NCBI GenBank assembly: GCA_947579665.1
Contig: OX388351.1
Location: 3,844,001-3,908,000 of the forward strand
DNA from: Sympetrum striolatum
Lineage: Eukaryota; Arthropoda; Insecta; Odonata; Libellulidae
Reading direction: 5' to 3'
Length of the DNA stretch: 64,000 bases
The notes under the pieces were generated by a model. The model did no database searches and was not told where the DNA came from. It saw nothing but the letters and a program-made list of their open reading frames with translations. The position numbers and the translations under genes are program-made. Of this stretch, positions 12,483 through 25,839 are shown one piece after another. How positions within the stretch are numbered: the first letter of the stretch is position 1; each line of letters opens with the position of its first letter.

Positions 12483-13740
12483 AGCTACTGCTGAATGTAA
12501 ACGCAAATATGTTAACATCAACCGTTATCAATGGTGAATGTTACTTTAAATCAAGGTTAATAGAAAATATTTTCCTTGCGAAAACCAAAAATGCACAATT
12601 TTTATACTAAATATTTCAAATTGCTTAAACGGTGCCCAAATAGATGAAGAAATTGGTACAACTAAACATGGAAATGTAGCATAATTTCTAATTTAATTAA
12701 TTTTACTTCTTCCACTAACAGAACGAAAGACATTTTAAGTAGTACTTAAACGGACATCAATGTGTTTGCATATCTAGTGGTTTTAGGAGGTTGAATAATT
12801 AAAAAAGTTTCAATTTCATATATTAAGAACAACTCCAGCGTTCTTGGCATCGTCGTTTTCTTTGTTTTTCCATGCAGTCTGCGATCGTTTTGTGCAGCTT
12901 GGGTAAATAATGAAATGTTTTAACTCAACAACTTTGACCTCCACCTCCCCTAGCTTTAGGTATAAAATACGCTTTATTACGCCATTGTTATTATTACTTA
13001 TCGATGGGAGAATTACTTGTGATATAATTGAGGTATAGGAGGAGTTGTAATTGAAAATACTTTTAAAGCTCTTGCCGCTGGACATGTTCACTCCATGGGT
13101 TGCCATTTCTCCGAACATGGCTTCATTCTTGGAAAGTCCACCTGCCGCGAAAAAGCTTCCAGATACGCATTATTATAGCTGTGTTGTCATCTTTGGAGCA
13201 TCATGCCTTCATTTTATATCATTTTTTATTGAATTCATTAAGCTGTCGGTTCGCAGTATGATTTTACTGATATCGGTCTATTCTAGGCGAACCTAGGGCA
13301 TGCGAGAGCTTTGTTATATGTTGTTCACTTAAAAATGAAGCCCCACTGTAAATGTATGTTGATTTTGTTCATTAATATCGACGATTATATTAGCCAATCA
13401 CAAGATCTTATTAAATAGTAATGATGATCACGATAGGGTTTGACATCACATTGTCATGCACGTACTTTATATTCATCAAATGTGCCATTCTTGAAGCTAA
13501 AGGTTCGCCAACCATGGTATATGCTCAGGAAGTAATTTAGAGTAATAATAGTGATACTTCGTAATTTATGAATGCATGTGGTTGAGATCCACGGAACGAA
13601 AGCGAGGCTATATAAAACTCATACTTCAAAACATGAGCATGACCGTTTCTGCGAAAAATTGCAGTAAAAAGTCAAGAGATGCATTTGGTAATGAACAAAA
13701 CCACTCACGTTATGAGGTTATTTTGTCGAAATATGTTTGT
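12483..13740. other. AT-rich non-coding stretch
   Basis: Open frames at 12816-13118 (minus, 100 codons) and 13051-13296 (plus) are not recognised. The minus frame is rich in Asn, Ser, Ile and Lys as AT-rich chance frames are. No repeats were seen. Confidence 0.5.
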
Positions 13741-14190
13741 AAGACACGTTTTCGGCGATTAAATTTGCAGCGGGAACCGCTCCGTTGAACGTGCGAATCT
13801 TTTTGCTCCCCATTACCTCTTCAGCCACTTCATCCCCCCGTGGCTACGCTAATTACTCCCTTCTGGAGCGACTCCGTTTCGCACTAAAATGCGAAGAAAC
13901 GATTTTCTCACCGATCGAGTCTCGTAATTCGAGGATTCAGAGTGTTGCACAAGGTTGAGCGGGGCACTGGGGACTACTTAATTGCCCGTATCAATTCGGC
14001 TTAATTAACGGTTAGGAATATGCCATTAACGCCTCAATTTTGTCTCACGAATAATCCAAGGTATTACTACGTAGAGACAAAATTTCTTACCGTCCGTTCC
14101 AGAATGAACTGCTTTCGAATGGTTCCGTAAAACCCAGTTCTTCCCATTCCCAGTCCCCCCACAGTTCAATTCTAGGATTCAAGGAAAGGG
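13740..14190. other. CpG-containing island with TTAATTAA cores, unassigned
   Basis: Higher-GC segment with CpG-rich words, several ATTA/TAAT cores (GGCTTAATTAACGG near 13998) and C-rich tracts. No coding frame crosses the whole segment. Its composition contrasts sharply with both flanks. Candidate regulatory element by composition only. Confidence 0.35.
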
Positions 14191-17100
14191 TGTCAGCGTC
14201 ACCATTAAATGCAAATTTATTTGTAGATGAGCAGATGCGTTTTATTCGCAATTGACAGTACTTGCAGAAAGTTCCGGAATAGTATGCACTAGATTTTATT
14301 AATGAATGAGATATGAAGAACAATAGCCAGAACCTATGTCAGTATACTTTAGCGAGCCATTGTACCAGAGATATATCTATTGTGCCCACACCCTTACGGA
14401 CATAAAAATCGATAAATTTGCTAGATTCTGTGTCATTGTATATTTTTTTTGATAACGGAAATCTCGAATTTCATTTTTGGATGATACCGATGCAAGAATG
14501 GTATGTTATAATCTTAACTATGTTAGAATCATGTTGCCAAATTAAATGATATAACACACATTTGAGTTTTTACAATACCTAAGAAATATTTCATGTCCAT
14601 TTTAAGGATTGCTGGAATGGGGAGACATAGTTCTGAATCGAAGGCCTGCTGTTCGTAACTATTGTAAATCGTTAGCTTTAGTCGACGTTGCCTCATGGCA
14701 CACGTTGCTGGCGGCTTGAAGAGTGAGTATTTGTATATTGTTATCATAACAGAATAACTGCAAGTAGATAGCATAGTCAACTAAAAATCAAAGAACCCCG
14801 TTCTGATTTAACATTAGAAATTGAAGGGTAAACACCCCAAAGTGGGAGGAAAGCCAGTTGGATAAGCTCCCTCTGGCAGAAGTCGATACATTTACGTAAT
14901 CCAAAATTTACACAAACATAATCATAGCCTATGAATAAAAATATATCTTTACGATACGATGCGTATGTAAACAGCAGGTAAAGTAGCGTGAATATTTATT
15001 ATTATCACGCATATCACGTTATCATAGTTAATACTATTATGAGGATAGCATGAGCTACGCCTATGTTAGTCTTGTGCGTGTTTAAATGCTTGAATCAATT
15101 GTTTTTCTGAGCTAGTTCCATGCATAGTTGAACCCTGTTCCACTCAAAGAATTTTGCTTCGTTCGCAAACATCCCACGGTTTTCTATTTCAAAATATTGA
15201 AGATTTACTCACGCGAATATTAGCTAAATTAACCTAGAAAACGGGTGAGGAATAAATGATTTGGAACCGAAATTTATCAGTTAAATTGCTAAGGACCATT
15301 ACTAACGAGTCGTTTTGAATATTAGAAGCTGTTGTGTATTTATCTTTGCGTCTTTAAATCGTCCTTAACGATCCCCTTTTCACTCATCCGTAAGAGTCTG
15401 AGCTTCAAGTTGAAAATTAACGGATGGACTCATTTATTTAAATTAAAAGGCCAAATTAAATTTGCCTAATTTCGAAAGCAGATAAATGGTCGTTAGGATC
15501 AAAGGGATTTATCATTCTCCTGTAAGATTTTCCTATGATTTACATAAGATTCTTTGAATTATTCATCAAGGATTTTAATTAAAATTTTTACATAACACTC
15601 GAGTATTTTGGAGTGAGTAAGAGTAATGAAATTTACCGTGAGGTGTACCTCTTAATGATTTTGCTCGTGGTAATTAAGGCCATTCTCCCATAACTGAACT
15701 CAAATTCATTTTTAATTCAACTAATTTTTGTTTAATTTATTTTAGAATTTTTGAGCCTTAGTCTACATCTAGTATAGGCGTGTCTTGCAACGGTAAATGC
15801 CAGTAATTTCTTCTATTTAACTACTTTTTAATTGAAAGAATTCAAACACTTTTGAAGTACACCTATATGCTAAGTGCTAAGTATCCTCCGGGAAATATCT
15901 CTGTAACTGACTTACGCCGATGAAATTTGTTTTCACTGGGATTTTTTTACTATCCTCATTTCGTCAAAATTCAGATGTAAAATAATTTTCGAAAAAATGG
16001 AAAATATCGTTTTATATCATACAATCGACTTAGAGACTATTTCTTTTGTCCTCTATCGACTTACAAAATAATTAAACTCACAATTCCATAGTACATATTC
16101 AATAATTACAGTCAAGTTTCTCCGTTTTATGGATTTTATTCGATTTCTAAATTTACAACTAAATGAAACAAGATATCCTTATTATCGGAATTGTTTTATT
16201 TGAATTTAAGTAGACCTTTATCATAACAGTTGAAAAAGGCGAGTCTGGTAAATAATTATATGCTATCAAGACCTTGATTTTTGTTACTTATGGAGCCAAA
16301 AATATGGCTCGAATTCAGAAGTATTTACTGTAACTATTGGCTATACACAGAGATACTGATTTTATCTCAGTGATTTCATGTTATAAATATAAAGAAAGTT
16401 CATAGTAAATTTCACATCTTAACCAACAGTAATATAAAACTGAAATTTGAATTTCACGAATCGTTCCCATTAAATTCAGTTTGCTCTCATAAGTTATGGT
16501 ACTTAGCCAATTGCCATACAAAGGTTGTTGTGTAGGTAATGAATTTTATGAGTTCAATCGGTAATTCATGCATATTGCATCGAAAAAATTCTTTATTGAT
16601 AATTATTCGGCGTATGAAAATTCCGGAATTTGAGGAAAATTAATAGGTACTCGAAATATGAGTTTCATGATGAGATCTGCTATTTTGATGCATAAGTGCC
16701 TCATAACTACGGATTGCTTTCGACTTTATGAATAGTATTAAAATTTGGCTCATTTTTTAAATCCCGTATGTTTAATGTCTTTGTAAAGTGTCGAGTTCTT
16801 TTATCTTATACATACTATATAAAAGTGAAATGGTTCATGACGTCGTCTAAAACTCGAAAACGGCTCGACCGATTTGAATAATTTTTATTCGCTTTGGCAC
16901 AGAGGTGGTTTAAAAAAATAAAATTAGGAAAAACCCAAAAGGAATAGCCGAAAAATCGAAAAAGCAATTCCATAAGAAATGCACGTAAAGTTCATTTTTC
17001 TCGCAGCAGGCTTTATTTCATTTGAAAATTTAAATTAGAAATAATAGTCGTACAAAGTCGAATCAAACACCAAAAGAAGGGGAATAGAAAAAAATCTTAT

Positions 17101-18540
17101 TTTGGTCGTTTAATATCGTTTACGAATCGAAATTCCGAGAATTCTGATAAAATGCGTGAATATTTTTTCAAATTTTCGAGGTTGTAAACAACCCATCCCT
17201 CTTGACAATGAAGGCGATTGTTGATTCCAAGTTCATGTATTTATCCATCAAAATGCATTAAGAATATAAGTCAAGTTAAAATTAATCCTGCTAATAAGTG
17301 ATACACTTCATGAAAAGAAAAAATTGTATGAGATTTAAACATTTGCTGTTACGAACAATATCCTGTGAAGAATCGCACGGATAAAAGTACGAACATTAAA
17401 ATTTTAATTTTTTACAATTTTGTTTAAACGTCAGTAGCAACCTAGTTAAATTTACAGCAACTTAATTGATCACTGGATTTTTAGTTTGAGTTTTAAAACG
17501 GTTTTACTCTCTTTCTACTCGAGATCTTAGTATACTATAGAATATCCCTCTAAAGAAGTATTGCTGGTATATGGTTTGCCTTTATTCCAATATTAAACTC
17601 TGTAATTTTTTTCATATATGTTACTCAATTCATGAAAATATCATCTTCGAATATTTTAACTATAGGAATCATGTCCCTGAATTTCAATTATTTGCCGATA
17701 TCACCGAAAACAATCGCGAATGATTAACAGAATTGACAAAAATTGAATCATTCCTATATTTATATTGACAAATGGTTTTGCTCTTCTTGGTACATCTTCT
17801 TTCTATTGGTGTTCGTAGCAGAGACAATCTATGACATTTTTCCGTTGAGAATCAACGGGCACTCCGCTAGTCGTGAAATAAAAAAGGTCATTTATAAGTC
17901 TAGCACTTAAGGAAAATTACAAGTAGCACAAAATTTCAAAGGTAAATTACGAACCAGGGTTTCTGTAAGATTAGATACTAAAATTTCTTAGCTTTGTCAA
18001 CGGCACTGCTCAGTAGTATATGGCTACTTTTTTGTGACAAATGATCGAAGGACTACTAATGTTATTAAAGCGTTCTTAAGGGCTAACTTGTTTTGAGAAT
18101 AATAAATGACATCATAGCGCAGGTCTAATGTTTAAATAGAATTCTTAAAAATTTCCAAGACTGTAGAATTCTTACGAATGGTGGGTTAGTAAAGAGTGAA
18201 AAAGTTCTTTTTTGGGTCTATGCCCGAGAAACCTCTTGGTTTTATCTCGTTATTAATTAACTGTGTTGATTTAGTTGTATTCCGACCAGTTACATAGTTA
18301 CGATGATATTAAGGGTGGGGTCTGCTATCAAGAAGTGGAGGAGATGGCACTGATTGGTGACTTTTAATGGACATGAACCCACCGAATAGTAAGACACGAT
18401 GATACATAGTTGTTTTCATAGGTCGCTTCTCTCTTATCTGCATTATCTATACATGTAATACTTTTATTACAGTAAACAACCACACCTCTCCCTGAATCCA
18501 GATCCATATAACTATTAACGGAAATTAAATGAGCGGTTCT
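14190..18540. other. Long AT-rich desert
   Basis: More than 4 kb with no frame above about 83 codons and no recognisable gene. One repeat-like segment resembling Helitron-associated sequence is listed separately at 16806-16960. The rest shows dispersed A/T runs and nothing I can name. Confidence 0.55.
16806..16960. repeat. Possible Helitron-like repeat fragment
   Basis: ACTATATAAAAGTGAAATGG is followed by GTCTAAAACTCG and AAACGGCTCGACCGATTTG (16858-16876). A TATATAAAG-like opening followed by an 'aaacggctgaaccgatttg' type phrase is a pattern I associate with Helitron and other dispersed repeats in arthropod genomes. This is recollection, not a search. No Rep/helicase coding sequence or 3' hairpin-CTRR terminus is visible, so it would be a short non-autonomous or truncated copy. 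Confidence 0.35.
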
Positions 18541-19080
18541 TTATATTCCGCGCCTTCTTCATTAGCATACCCTTAATCGGCGTGGCTTTACTCCGCCATG
18601 CGAACAGAATCGTAATATTCCTAGCGACGGATACGCAACATTAAAACGTGCGGACACGGTGGGTAGACATTTTGAAAACAACGGTCGGCTAATCAATGGA
18701 CGCACCCAACGAAAGAGGGCAGCAGCTCTGAAACGGACTTCTTATTTCTTGACCTTCCGTGCTCCCTCGGACGCCATTCTTCCACCCATCAGAGCCGCAA
18801 ATTAAGACTTTGGTAATTGCGACTATTTCCCTTGAAGAGGATCCGCGTAATTCGCAGTGCGAACGCTCTGAAAAGTGCGCTATCAAGATGGAAGCTTTCT
18901 ATCCGGTTTCATAGAACGATTTGGCTCCACCATTCGGTCTGCAGGTGTTGCCACTGCACAGCGATTAAACAAATCGTGTAACAATATAAGTAAGGATGAA
19001 GCAGTCTGCGAAGCGTGGTTGCCGTTCAGAGAAACTCGAAGTCACCGTGGAGAAGCGATTATCCCTTAGAGATTAATCGA
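18540..19080. other. CpG-containing island, unassigned
   Basis: Balanced composition with many CpG. Short frames overlap on both strands (18689-18886 minus, 18875-19069 plus), none recognised. It lies directly upstream (on the plus strand) of a minus-strand LINE fragment but shows no sequence of that family. Candidate regulatory element. Confidence 0.35.
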
Positions 19081-19229
19081 AAGGGGTTCCAAAAATGAAA
19101 ACGGTGGCCAATATCTATTCCTTTTATTTTTTATTAATGTCTTTCCTGTGCATGTAATTTGAACATCCGTTACTACGTTACAATACATAAATATTCATGA
19201 TCATTTCATTACATTTATAAAGTATTCTC

Positions 19230-19545
19230 TTACATCTAAATTGATACCCCACAATCCGCCTTTCAGCGCGTGGCAGGGGGTGTAAACACCAGGTGCTTGA
19301 ACTACATATTTAGTCAGCTATTATCGTGTATCGTTCGAGGAAAGAATGAATTTTTAAAACCACTTGTCCTACTATTCTCTTAATATCCCTCATTGTCGGA
19401 TCGGACAAAGCACCAGGGAGGTCACATCATATAGGCTCCGTCTTCCGAAAATCTACTTCACCTGAATTTATGGAGCCATCGCAGCATTAGCTTCTAACCT
19501 CCTCTATTTGAAAGATTCCAATCGTTACACTCGGTCATAAAGTAG
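19230..19545 (-). mobile_element. 3' fragment of a CR1/L2-like LINE (family A), decayed
   Basis: Read on the minus strand this aligns by eye along its length with the cleaner copy at 54.2-54.7 kb. Matching stretches come in the same order: the region encoding the end of the reverse transcriptase ORF, the block encoding NSFFPRTI in the other copy (here ATTCATTCTTTCCTCGAACG), and the 3' UTR GGTGTTTACACCCCCTGCC. The 3' terminal hairpin region and TAGATGTAAG tail follow (19230-19290). The reading frame is broken, so it is an old 5'-truncated copy. It encodes no working protein. Confidence 0.75.
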
Positions 19546-19549
19546 CAAT

Positions 19550-22500
19550 AATCATTAAATCTTGTCACAAAGATGTATACACAAGTTTTTCTTGTCAAAG
19601 ATAAATTTTTTAAGAGGAATGAACGAGATTTCAATTCTAGTAATTTTATTATGTAGTTTTGTGATGAATTAATACTTTTACATGGCTACAGACAGACATA
19701 ATATTTATACATTATCCTCTTTTCACAATTTCATTAGACAAATTGGATTGAATATCGGAATTTCTCGATAAGGTGATTCGTATAAGAGATTCGAGATTAA
19801 AAACGTAATGTGGAAGCAGACGGCTGATTTGACGGTTAAGGGTCTCTACTAACAAACTTATTATAGGAATATGATGGTTAAATTACAGGAAATTTCACTT
19901 AATATTACTCATGGAGAAGAAGAACTTTTGTATGACAAAATATATTTTAAAATAATAGGGTAATAATAATCTTTGCAAATTCTTATATTTAACATAATAT
20001 TTATGCATGAAAAGGGCTGCCCTAGACTTTGCGAGGCATTTTAATTGTATATTTATGCCTATTTTATATTTTATTCAGTTAATTTAGTTCATCCATGAAG
20101 CTTTCTCAGATATTATTTAATGTAAAATATAATACCATTTTACTTTAAATTTACAAACGTTACAGAATTGGCTAAAACGGGACCACAATTCACTATATTT
20201 TTTAATTCTCCTTTTGACCCAGTAAAAGCGAAGTAAAAGACGCTGTCGAAAAACCAAATTAAATAACTTCAAGACTTTTGTTTTCTTATCTGCTTAAATA
20301 TGGTCATTCTTTATCGGAGGATTTCATGAATTACGATGAGAATAAGGAACAGCTTAACACAAAGACATTTAGATTAAAGTATGTGTTTTTCTGCCTCACT
20401 TCTGTGTGAATAGCAGAATATGATAACCCGCGGAAAAGCGAACCTGTTTTTCCAGATTTATGTCGATAATGTGAGCAATAATTCGTGTAAAATCCATTGT
20501 TTAATTTAATTAATTGACAAGAGATGTCAGGACGAATAAGGGAAGAGCATAACAGAACCTAAAGCGAAGTTAGTGATTATTGAATGGTTTATGAGTTTGC
20601 GGAGTCCGTCAGACACAACTGAATTAAAAGGTCGAATTTAAAGGCTAAAAATACTCATTTGTGATTCTAATCGCTGTTCTGTTCTTTTATATCTGTTCGC
20701 AAATTTCATTTATGAAGGCTTTCCAAAACAGATTCGTAGCATTTACAATCTATAATATTTCATGGATGAATTAATATCTGTGCCACTTCATGTGCGTGGA
20801 CAAGGGATGCATATCGTTGTATTCTGGTTTAATATTTGCAAAGATTGCATGTATATATTCACCTTTATTTATGGATTACGCTTACATGAGGAATTTTTGT
20901 TGAGGCTCTTTGATGCAAAATTTTGGAGGGCTTTAATGAGAAATACATGTTAAATGGTAAGATTTAATTATGAATTTCCTGGCAAAATAGTATTACATAA
21001 TATTGAATTAAAAGACAATTGAAATATATGTACTTGGTGTGAATTTTCGAAAACCTAAACCTGAAATTGGGTGTATGAATAGTGTTCCAACATTAGCTTC
21101 CTGCAAATCTGGAAGTGCGTTGGATGGGCAAATGAATTTCTTATTTGCCATTGTAATGATCTTCAGCGACTTCGTCGGATCATTTTATGGTAAAATTAGG
21201 ATATCAATGACATTAAGGGAACGAAAATTATATTGGCAACGTTATAAAAGCAAATAAATCTATGAATTGCAAATATGTCAATCTGAAACAGTGTTATTAG
21301 CCTGTCTTCTACTCTCTCCTTTTATCTTATGTTAGAAGATTATACCTCCTCATCTACTATTGCCTTTTGGTTATGAATTAAATTTTAATGTTGAATGTTA
21401 CATGAACTTTGCATATTACAGAAACGATTTTAAGTTTTGTGCTAGTAAAATTTTTAATAACTCGCAAAGAATCGCAAGGAAAATATTTAAGAATAACAGC
21501 AATTGCTGGGCCACCTCTTGTTGAGTATTTGTCGTAGTTACTGACTATAATTTCCTGTATAGGATATCTTTCAAGCTGAGCAATTGCTCTGAAAATTGAT
21601 TGGAATCTTTGAAGTGGGGATAGACATTGCGCATCACTCGATTGTCCTTATTCTGCGAACGGTTTCGAGAATTACTCCGTGTCTCTTGAATGCGCGTGTC
21701 GGCGGTCGCGGAGGTGCTCAACTTCTGCGAACTGAATCGCCGATTCCAGTGCCCTCCGAAGGCGGCGAATGTGCACCGCTCAAAAGAGAATATCAATGCA
21801 AACAACTTCTAGGATGGAGGAATATCTCGGTTTATTGGCTCATATTTGTTATCTGCTATAATTGGGGCAAATTTTCTTTTGATACTGGTTATATTTTAAT
21901 GTTGAATATTCGATGACCCACGTATAACTCTAATCTGTAAGCCCCTTGGGTAATTAGACATCGTTACGACAAAATGTCATTTATGAAGATTAGAGGGAGC
22001 CTGTTGAAACAGCATTTGCTTTTTATTCCCTCTTAACGAATTATTTTTTTAGTTTACGTGACTTGCCTCGTGGGAAAACATTGTTTTAAATGTCAAGAGC
22101 AGAGGGAAGAAAATTTGGGTAAATTACAAGGGAATTGACAGAGGGGAAAAAGAGCCATAAAGGTCAGTTTATTTGAATACTGAGGTGATTTCCTTACATG
22201 AATTACCTAGAAACGAAAGGTATGGCAGTGAATAGGGCATGAAGACGCATGGACCGAATGGTATAACAGGCGTGTACGTAACATAAAATAGCCTGAATGA
22301 TACGATTAGATTTGATGAAGAAGATGAATAGTAGGCAATTTGTTGCTATTCAGTTTATTATATATGTGATTCAGTTGGTTCCTATGGCGGTATTTCTCTC
22401 GTCCTATACCATAAATGTTTTACTCATACAGGTACTTCATTTCCATAGATTGACAGCTATCCAGAATTAATGCCGCATTTTAATGGTTATAGAGTAAAAT

Positions 22501-25120
22501 TAATCATCATAAAATAAGTAATAAAAAATAAAAGTAATACGTAAACAAATAATCATAAATGAAAATTTACTTATTTCCAATAAAATCCAAAAATTAAATT
22601 TTACATATTCCCACGACATATTTTATATTTTATGGAATAGTTTTAGCCTCTGGTTAAGTTTAATTCTTCCACCTCTGCCTTGGATTTCCATATAATAAAG
22701 GCTAATTGATTTCAGCTTCATCCGCTTTGACAGCATAATCATCTACAAGTCCGAACCTTAATGCATTATTGTGCTTTTCGGAATGTTAATTACCATTCAT
22801 GACTGAATTAATTCTTAAACGAAAATCCTTGTATCTGCAGAATAGGTGTTTAAATTTTCCGAAGAGTTCGATAATACCTTATCCGCTGTATGAAGTTTGA
22901 GTAAGTTGACAGCCAAAAAGATTTTGAGAATCACATCAACTAAAGAAAGATATGAAATTCTTTTTTAAAATGAACCATCATTTCCTGTTTACTCGCTGTC
23001 ATGCAGAGAATTCAATTATTTATGTTAAGCATCACGCAGAGATTGGGAAGTATTATAAGTAAAATGTAAGTTCTCTGGCCGTACTTCGTGGAACGACATT
23101 TAGAAATGAGAAAAAACACTTTTTAATTTCCGCAATAAACGATATTTGCATTGGATAATGAAGAACTATAATTCTAAGGTAAATGAAAATCCTTAAGATA
23201 TTATGAGGTAACTTTTACGATGCGAGGTTATATCGCTGAATTTCTTTTTTGATCTTAAATAAATCTAACAGAAACATAACATAACATACATAACATACAT
23301 AAACAAACATAACATAAATCTTAAATAAATCTAAGTATAATAATCTTTTAAGATAATGGTACATGAATAACCCCTAAATATAGAAAATATATGGTTTGTT
23401 GGTTATGCCATCACAAATTCTTAGAAATTTACCCTTCGATCAGTAGCACATATGAAAATATTATCTACAGAGCAATAGTTTTTTTTTATATTTTATAAGT
23501 TTTATTTCTCTTAACTTTAAGAAAGTCATGTATCGACGTTGATTCTTCCGCATGTAAAATCATATTCGTAGGCGAATTGTTTTATTCCATTTATTTAAAG
23601 CAACGCAAATGAGAGTGCGGTAGCTAAGGAATATTTACTGTCCATGATTTTAGTCCACATCGATTAGAGAATCGACTCCTCATATTTGAGCCCGTTAGAT
23701 TCCTCTCTGGTTTAAAATATTCTTACACTACTCCACTAAAATGATGGAAAGGATTGGATCGCTTGGTTCAATTAATCGTGTAGACTCCATCTTGCGAGAA
23801 CCGTCGATTACTTTTCTGATATAGCTATTGCATAAGTAACACACGAATGGCAGTTGTAACGGTGTAGACCTAAAATATCTTAACTAGATCTCGTATAAAT
23901 TTATCTCCTATTCACTCGTTCAACGTCAAAGGAAATAAAGCATGGAATTAAAACCGAACTTAAAAATAAGTTTCCTTAATGAGATAGGTATCTAAATCAA
24001 AAGCTTTCTCTATCACCAAATCAAATTTTATATCAATTCAAGATTTACAGATAAACCTTGATATTTATTTTTCTATTAGAATGAGAAACGTAGAGCCTGT
24101 TACTGATTAAGTGAGCTACCCGTGTTTATCATTTTACATCTACTCAATCATTTGCTTAATCGGTGCATACAATTGAGCAGGAAGAGCAAAAAATTACAAA
24201 ACAAATTCTTGTTAACACATATTTTGACAAAAATTCATTGTATTAATCATTAGATACTCCTAATTTTGGTCTTTACATGTTAGCATAATTTTTGTTTTCC
24301 TTCTTGTCAATCACATACTATTTCCTCAATATCTATATATTTTATGTTGTATCATTTCGTATTCTATTTCTCTGTACAATTTTATCTGTTGTTACTAACA
24401 GATTCTCATGTGCTCCTGCTTATTCCACTATGGGTTTCTATGTTGGCTGAGTCGGAAATATTTCATAATAACCTTCATATGCTTTTAGTATGAATATGCA
24501 GTAGAAATAATCAATAAGCACAGTACAAGTAAAAAAAATTGATATTTGTAAATGATTATGTTTTGTGGCGAAAACTATTAATTCGCCGATGACTTGACCA
24601 TGATTTACGCTTGTGATAATGTTTTAATTCGCTACATCGTTGTCTATTTAGTAACATTCTTGGAGTATGTAAGAGTTAAATTTGTTTATGCTTTTTTTCG
24701 TTTATTTGACTATTTCACTGTTGTTTGTCTTGTTTTGTGACGGTTGAATGGTATGTGGAACTTTCCAATTTCATAAATCCAATTTTTATGGATTAATATC
24801 ATTATTCAATTTGCATAAATATTTCAACATGGTCTCGTTTCTAAAAACAATTCCCCAGAGTAAAATTATTTGTGTTTCTGGATAAAATATGGACGTTCAT
24901 ACATAATAATCAGATATTGAAACTTGTGCACTAAAAGAAAACAAAAACACTTCAGTTTAAATCAGTAATTAACAGTGTTGTAAAGCAATTTAAACATATT
25001 GTATGGACATTAAATTGATATATAGTGTCATTTCCATTTTAATCGAACTAAATTTCTAAAATTCCTATCAGGAGATGTATATCCAACTTTTAATTGGGAA
25101 TCTTTGGGATTGAAACAATG
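19550..25120. other. Long AT-rich desert
   Basis: Over 5 kb without a recognisable gene. Small frames at 20762-20953, 21039-21257 and 21545-21916 are not recognised. A modest CpG-rich patch lies at 21640-21790, where frames are open on both strands. 22490-22620 is extremely AT-rich. A short duplicated segment at 23252-23333 is listed separately. Confidence 0.55.
23252..23333. repeat. 16-bp direct repeat flanking an (ACATA)-type tract
   Basis: ATCTTAAATAAATCTA occurs at 23252-23267 and again, identically, at 23318-23333. The 50 bp between them is made of ACATAAC and ACATA units. The arrangement suggests a local tandem duplication that captured or generated a simple repeat, or a small insertion flanked by a duplicated target. 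Confidence 0.7.
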
Positions 25121-25740
25121 CCTTTGTCACCAGAAGATCGACGTAATTCCCGTTTTTTCGGAAGCATTAATTTTCATTAAAAGCGAATGATTCGTAAGAA
25201 AAGAAAAGATGGCTTCTCTTATCTTTCCTCCTTTAATTGAAATAGAATGACAGGTTATTGACAATTAGACGCCGTATCTCTTTGGCGATGGATTTTCGAA
25301 GCGTTTTCAGGGTAGCATTTTCGCAAATAATGGACATTAATTGCTCTTCCAACATCAAAAGAAAACCCGAAGAAATGTACTATAGATTCGCGAGTGTTTA
25401 AATGAGCGATAAGAAATTTTAACTCTCTCGAGAGTACCGATAGCGGGGCCTTCAAACTTAAAATGAAAACAATCGAGCATCATGAATTATTTTCGAGTGC
25501 CCGCTATCTGATGCACATTCGGCTGCGATATCTTCAGCAATCGCCGGTCTTTTCAAAAGGCCATCTCAATAAAGTATCGATTATCGATGCATTAATGGGT
25601 TTTAATGGCACTCGTAACGCATTTAGCGGAAAAATATGTTTCTTCCTAAAAATAAAAGAACTGATTTTCACAGGTATATTTTGGCGCGGCTACATTCGTC
25701 TGTATGTAAACATCTTCAGGTGACTTTGCATTGGAAAGGA
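25120..25740. other. CpG-containing island with ATTAAT cores, unassigned
   Basis: Higher-complexity segment with CpG words and many ATTAAT cores (for example AGCATTAATTTTC near 25163, GACATTAATTGC near 25331). Frames at 25255-25455 (minus) and 25463-25723 (plus, 86 codons) are not recognised. Candidate enhancer or diverged exon. Confidence 0.35.
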
Positions 25741-25765
25741 TAGCCTACTGATACTGTTTTAGTGA

Positions 25766-25837
25766 TAGGGAGGTATACGGCGGTGACTACGTTTCCCCTA
25801 CCATTGCCAGGGTAGCCGTAAAGGCCTACCAGGAGCC
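25766..25837. repeat. GC-rich structured segment (nested imperfect inverted repeat)
   Basis: A 72-bp GC-rich block. TACGGC (25776-25781) pairs with GCCGTA (25815-25820). Outside it GGTA (25772-25775) pairs with TACC (25827-25830) across a 6-nt bulge. Inside, CCCT pairs with AGGG. The branched fold recalls a small structured RNA, a SINE head or a transposon terminus, but there are no Pol III boxes. I cannot assign a class. Confidence 0.4.
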
Positions 25838-25839
25838 AC

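Noticed and set aside
14986..15010. GCGTGA...TCACGC inverted repeat as a functional hairpin
   Set aside because: Only six base pairs with a long AT loop; expected by chance in a window of this size.
15760..15800. Another LINE family A 3' tail on the minus strand (CTAGATGTAGAC with TTGCAAGACACGCC)
   Set aside because: Only short words match and the hairpin and TTTACACC block are not convincing.
23252..23333. CRISPR-like repeat and spacer
   Set aside because: Only two copies of a 16-bp word around a simple repeat, in an animal-type genome; a local duplication explains it.
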